Shown here piece after piece: positions 6,062-7,393 of a DNA stretch of 7,393 bases (positions are counted from its first letter, which is position 1; each line of letters opens with the position of its first letter). A program made the position numbers and the translations under genes. The notes under the pieces were generated by a model. The model saw only the letters and a list, made by a program, of their open reading frames with translations. It did no database searches and was not told the DNA's origin. Source of the DNA: Bacillota bacterium (GTDB lineage Bacteria; Bacillota; Clostridia; Lachnospirales; Lachnospiraceae); NCBI GenBank assembly GCA_023458855.1, contig JAEWWQ010000263.1:1-7393 (forward strand), read 5' to 3'.

Positions 6062-6276
6062 TTGTTGGTCGTATTACTTATCAGAAGTAAGCCCAACATT
6101 TTTAATATAATATCTGAGAGTTTCTTCTCATTTTTTCAAAAACTTAAGGAAATAAGATTCGGGTGTCTAAAGCTTATCATAGAACTTGGCTTCGTCAATT
6201 TGCACATATACTTGCCAAACAAAATTGATGCACAACATAGTTTGGTGAGCTAAAAAAAGAATAAAGGGGGAAGTTT
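6061..6276 (+). other. Long non-coding leader upstream of the phosphatase gene
   Basis: About 216 bases separate the predicted transcription start from the phosphatase ATG. No convincing gene is present. Three structures can be paired by eye. Hairpin 1: TGTTGG (6063-6068) with CCAACA (6093-6098), enclosing TTACTT/AAGTAA (6074-6079 and 6085-6090), followed at once by TTTTT (6099-6103). Hairpin 2: TGAGAG (6115-6120) with TTCTCA (6125-6130), loop TTTC, followed at once by TTTTTT (6131-6136). Hairpin 3: CTTGCCAAAC (6211-6220) with GTTTGGTGAG (6240-6249), two G-U pairs, no U run after it. The first two resemble weak terminators. The leader could attenuate transcription, release a short RNA, or be an ordinary AT-rich UTR. 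I do not recognise a known riboswitch class. Confidence 0.5.
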
Positions 6277-6984
6277 ATGCATTTTTTGACTTCGTATTAC
6301 TGGGAAGCGGGTTGCAGAACCATGAATCAGGATTCCCTTGCGATTCAGAGTACCTTAACAAAGAAGGGACCTATGCTTATGGCATGTGTATGTGATGGTC
6401 TGGGTGGTCTGGCACAGGGAGAGACTGCGAGCGGTTATCTTGTAGAACAAATTGTGGACTGGTTTTACAATGCACTGATGCGGGAGTGTCAAAGTGGTAC
6501 ATACGGCATCAGAATACGCAGATCAGGATATCGATTGTTTTATTCCATTGATCAGGAATTGAAAAGTTATGCAAAAAAGAAAGAAATACAATTGGGAAGC
6601 ACAATGACTATGCTTCTTTTGGTACAACGCCGGTATTATATTTTTCATGTAGGAGATAGCAGAGCATATAGAATCCGGGGCAGGATAACACAAATGACTC
6701 AGGATCATACGTGGAATGAATTTACGCTTACCAGATGTGTGGGTTCGGGGATTTGGTATAAACCGGATTGTATACAAGGATTTTATAGAAAGAATGACAG
6801 TTTTTTGCTGTGTAGTGATGGATTTAGACATTATACCTCACAAGATATCCTTCAGACAGTATTTGGCAGTACAAAGATAAAAGATGAAAAAGAAGCTTAC
6901 AGGAGAATGAAAGAAGTCGGAACACGCAATATTGAGCGGGGAGAAAAGGATAATATATCCGCTGTTTATATAAAAGTTTTATAA
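6277..6984 (+). CDS. PP2C-family (PPM) serine/threonine protein phosphatase
   Basis: This family removes phosphate from Ser/Thr using two or three Mn/Mg ions and commonly reverses a partner Hanks-type kinase, as PrpC does for PrkC in Bacillus. The 235 aa are near the usual 240-250 and form a single soluble domain with no membrane helix. Motifs in order: NQDS (17-20) with Asp19; CDGLGGLAQGE (39-49) with metal ligand Asp40; GSTMT (107-111); FHVGDSRAYRIRG (123-135) with Asp127, a position that binds the third metal in related enzymes; QMTQDHT (139-145); LTRCVGSG (151-158); LLCSDGF (177-183) with Asp181; and KDNISAV (224-230) with Asp225. All core metal-binding aspartates are present, so it should be active. 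The ribosome site AAAGGGGG (6263-6270) is six bases before the ATG. A kinase gene follows after 22 bases. It is probably not the housekeeping prpC, which usually sits by prkC, rsgA and rlmN, but that cannot be settled from this window. Confidence 0.93.
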   Translation: MHFLTSYYWEAGCRTMNQDSLAIQSTLTKKGPMLMACVCDGLGGLAQGETASGYLVEQIVDWFYNALMRECQSGTYGIRIRRSGYRLFYSIDQELKSYAKKKEIQLGSTMTMLLLVQRRYYIFHVGDSRAYRIRGRITQMTQDHTWNEFTLTRCVGSGIWYKPDCIQGFYRKNDSFLLCSDGFRHYTSQDILQTVFGSTKIKDEKEAYRRMKEVGTRNIERGEKDNISAVYIKVL

Positions 6985-7006
6985 TTTATAGTGAAATGAG
7001 GATAAA

Positions 7007-7393
7007 ATGGAACAGGTCATGATTCAAAAATATCAGATTATAAGAGAAATAGGGAAGGGAGGAATGGGCTGTGTCTATTTGGTAAAGGATATTCACCTGG
7101 GGAAATTATGGGCAATGAAGATAGTATCTATGAATATAGAAGAAGCTGACGGGAAAAAAAACTGGCAGTTATACTTTGAACAGCTGGAAAAAGAAGCGGA
7201 TACATTGAAGAAGCTGCAGCATCCATTGCTTCCAATGATTGTAGATCTGCTTCATATAGAGGGGGGGATTGCAATCGTAATGGAATTTATTGAAGGAATC
7301 ACGCTGGAGCGTTATATCGATGAACATGGTATGATTTCACAAAAGCAAGCTGTTTCATGGGGGATGCAACTGGCAGAAGTATTGTTATATCTG
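7007..7393 (+). CDS. Hanks-type serine/threonine protein kinase, N-lobe only, cut by the right edge
   Basis: The frame is open to the end of the window and gives the first 129 residues. The P-loop is IGKGGMGCVYLVKD (15-28), close to the usual GxGGMGxVY of bacterial Ser/Thr kinases. Lys38 in WAMKIV is the ATP-binding lysine. Glu63 in EKEADTLKKLQHP (61-73) is the likely helix-C glutamate. The hinge region reads IVMEFIEGITLERYI (90-104). The window ends in helix E, before the HRD catalytic loop and the DFG motif, so activity and any C-terminal membrane or sensory domain cannot be judged. GAGG (6998-7001) is a ribosome site five bases before the ATG. The gene starts 22 bases after the PP2C phosphatase, so the two are probably co-transcribed and act on shared substrates. 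A run of seven G (7261-7267) lies in the strand-4/strand-5 region. Confidence 0.92.
   Translation, partial: MEQVMIQKYQIIREIGKGGMGCVYLVKDIHLGKLWAMKIVSMNIEEADGKKNWQLYFEQLEKEADTLKKLQHPLLPMIVDLLHIEGGIAIVMEFIEGITLERYIDEHGMISQKQAVSWGMQLAEVLLYL

Noticed and set aside
6106..6111. Second TATAAT in the leader as another promoter
   Set aside because: The bases 17 upstream read AGAAGT, which is not a -35 box, and there is no TG extension.
6211..6249. Third leader hairpin as a terminator
   Set aside because: No T run follows on either strand in the right place; the following bases are A-rich and lead into the phosphatase ribosome site.
6062..6253. Open frame of 63 codons (TTG start) in the gap after rseP
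   Set aside because: It starts one base after the predicted transcription start, has no ribosome site, has no family-like features and is AT-rich. It overlaps the leader hairpins, so it reads as chance.
1..7393. CRISPR array, insertion sequence, tRNA or prophage remnant
   Set aside because: No regular direct repeats, transposase motifs, cloverleaf or integration signs could be seen; the window is mostly a conserved operon.

Overview
The window looks like a chromosomal segment of a low-GC Gram-positive anaerobe of the class Clostridia. The gene order, AT-rich codon use and protein variants suggest a member of the Lachnospiraceae, but this is an inference from recognisable families, not a database match. 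All supported genes lie on the + strand.

Positions 1-5985 hold a tightly packed housekeeping run. A bactofilin-type cytoskeletal gene, cut by the left edge, is followed by pyrH (UMP kinase), frr (ribosome recycling factor), uppS (undecaprenyl diphosphate synthase), cdsA (CDP-diacylglycerol synthase), dxr (DXP reductoisomerase) and rseP (site-2 intramembrane protease). Gaps are 1-81 bases, so co-transcription is likely. The set joins pyrimidine and translation functions to envelope building: Dxr commits carbon to the MEP isoprenoid pathway, UppS makes the C55 lipid carrier for peptidoglycan, CdsA makes the phospholipid precursor, and RseP cuts membrane-bound regulators. This pyrH-frr-uppS-cdsA-dxr-rseP order is well known in Firmicutes. 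The unusual part is its left neighbour: a bactofilin with a long acidic N-terminal region sits where tsf is commonly found.

Positions 5986-6276 are non-coding. A strong intrinsic terminator (about 5998-6042) closes the operon. A promoter with both consensus boxes and ideal spacing (TTGACA, 17 bases, TATAAT; 6026-6054) is interlocked with it: its -35 box is part of the 3' arm of the terminator stem. The predicted transcript starts near 6061 and has an untranslated leader of about 216 bases. That leader contains two weak hairpins, each followed directly by a U run, and a third stem.

Positions 6277-7393 begin a second transcription unit: a PP2C-family Ser/Thr phosphatase with all expected metal-binding aspartates, and 22 bases later the N-lobe of a Hanks-type Ser/Thr kinase cut by the right edge. 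The two probably form an opposed phosphorylation pair. No CRISPR array, insertion sequence, tRNA or rRNA is visible. The best candidates for something undescribed are the interlocked terminator/promoter with its structured leader, the hairpin between frr and uppS, and the bactofilin at the head of the run.
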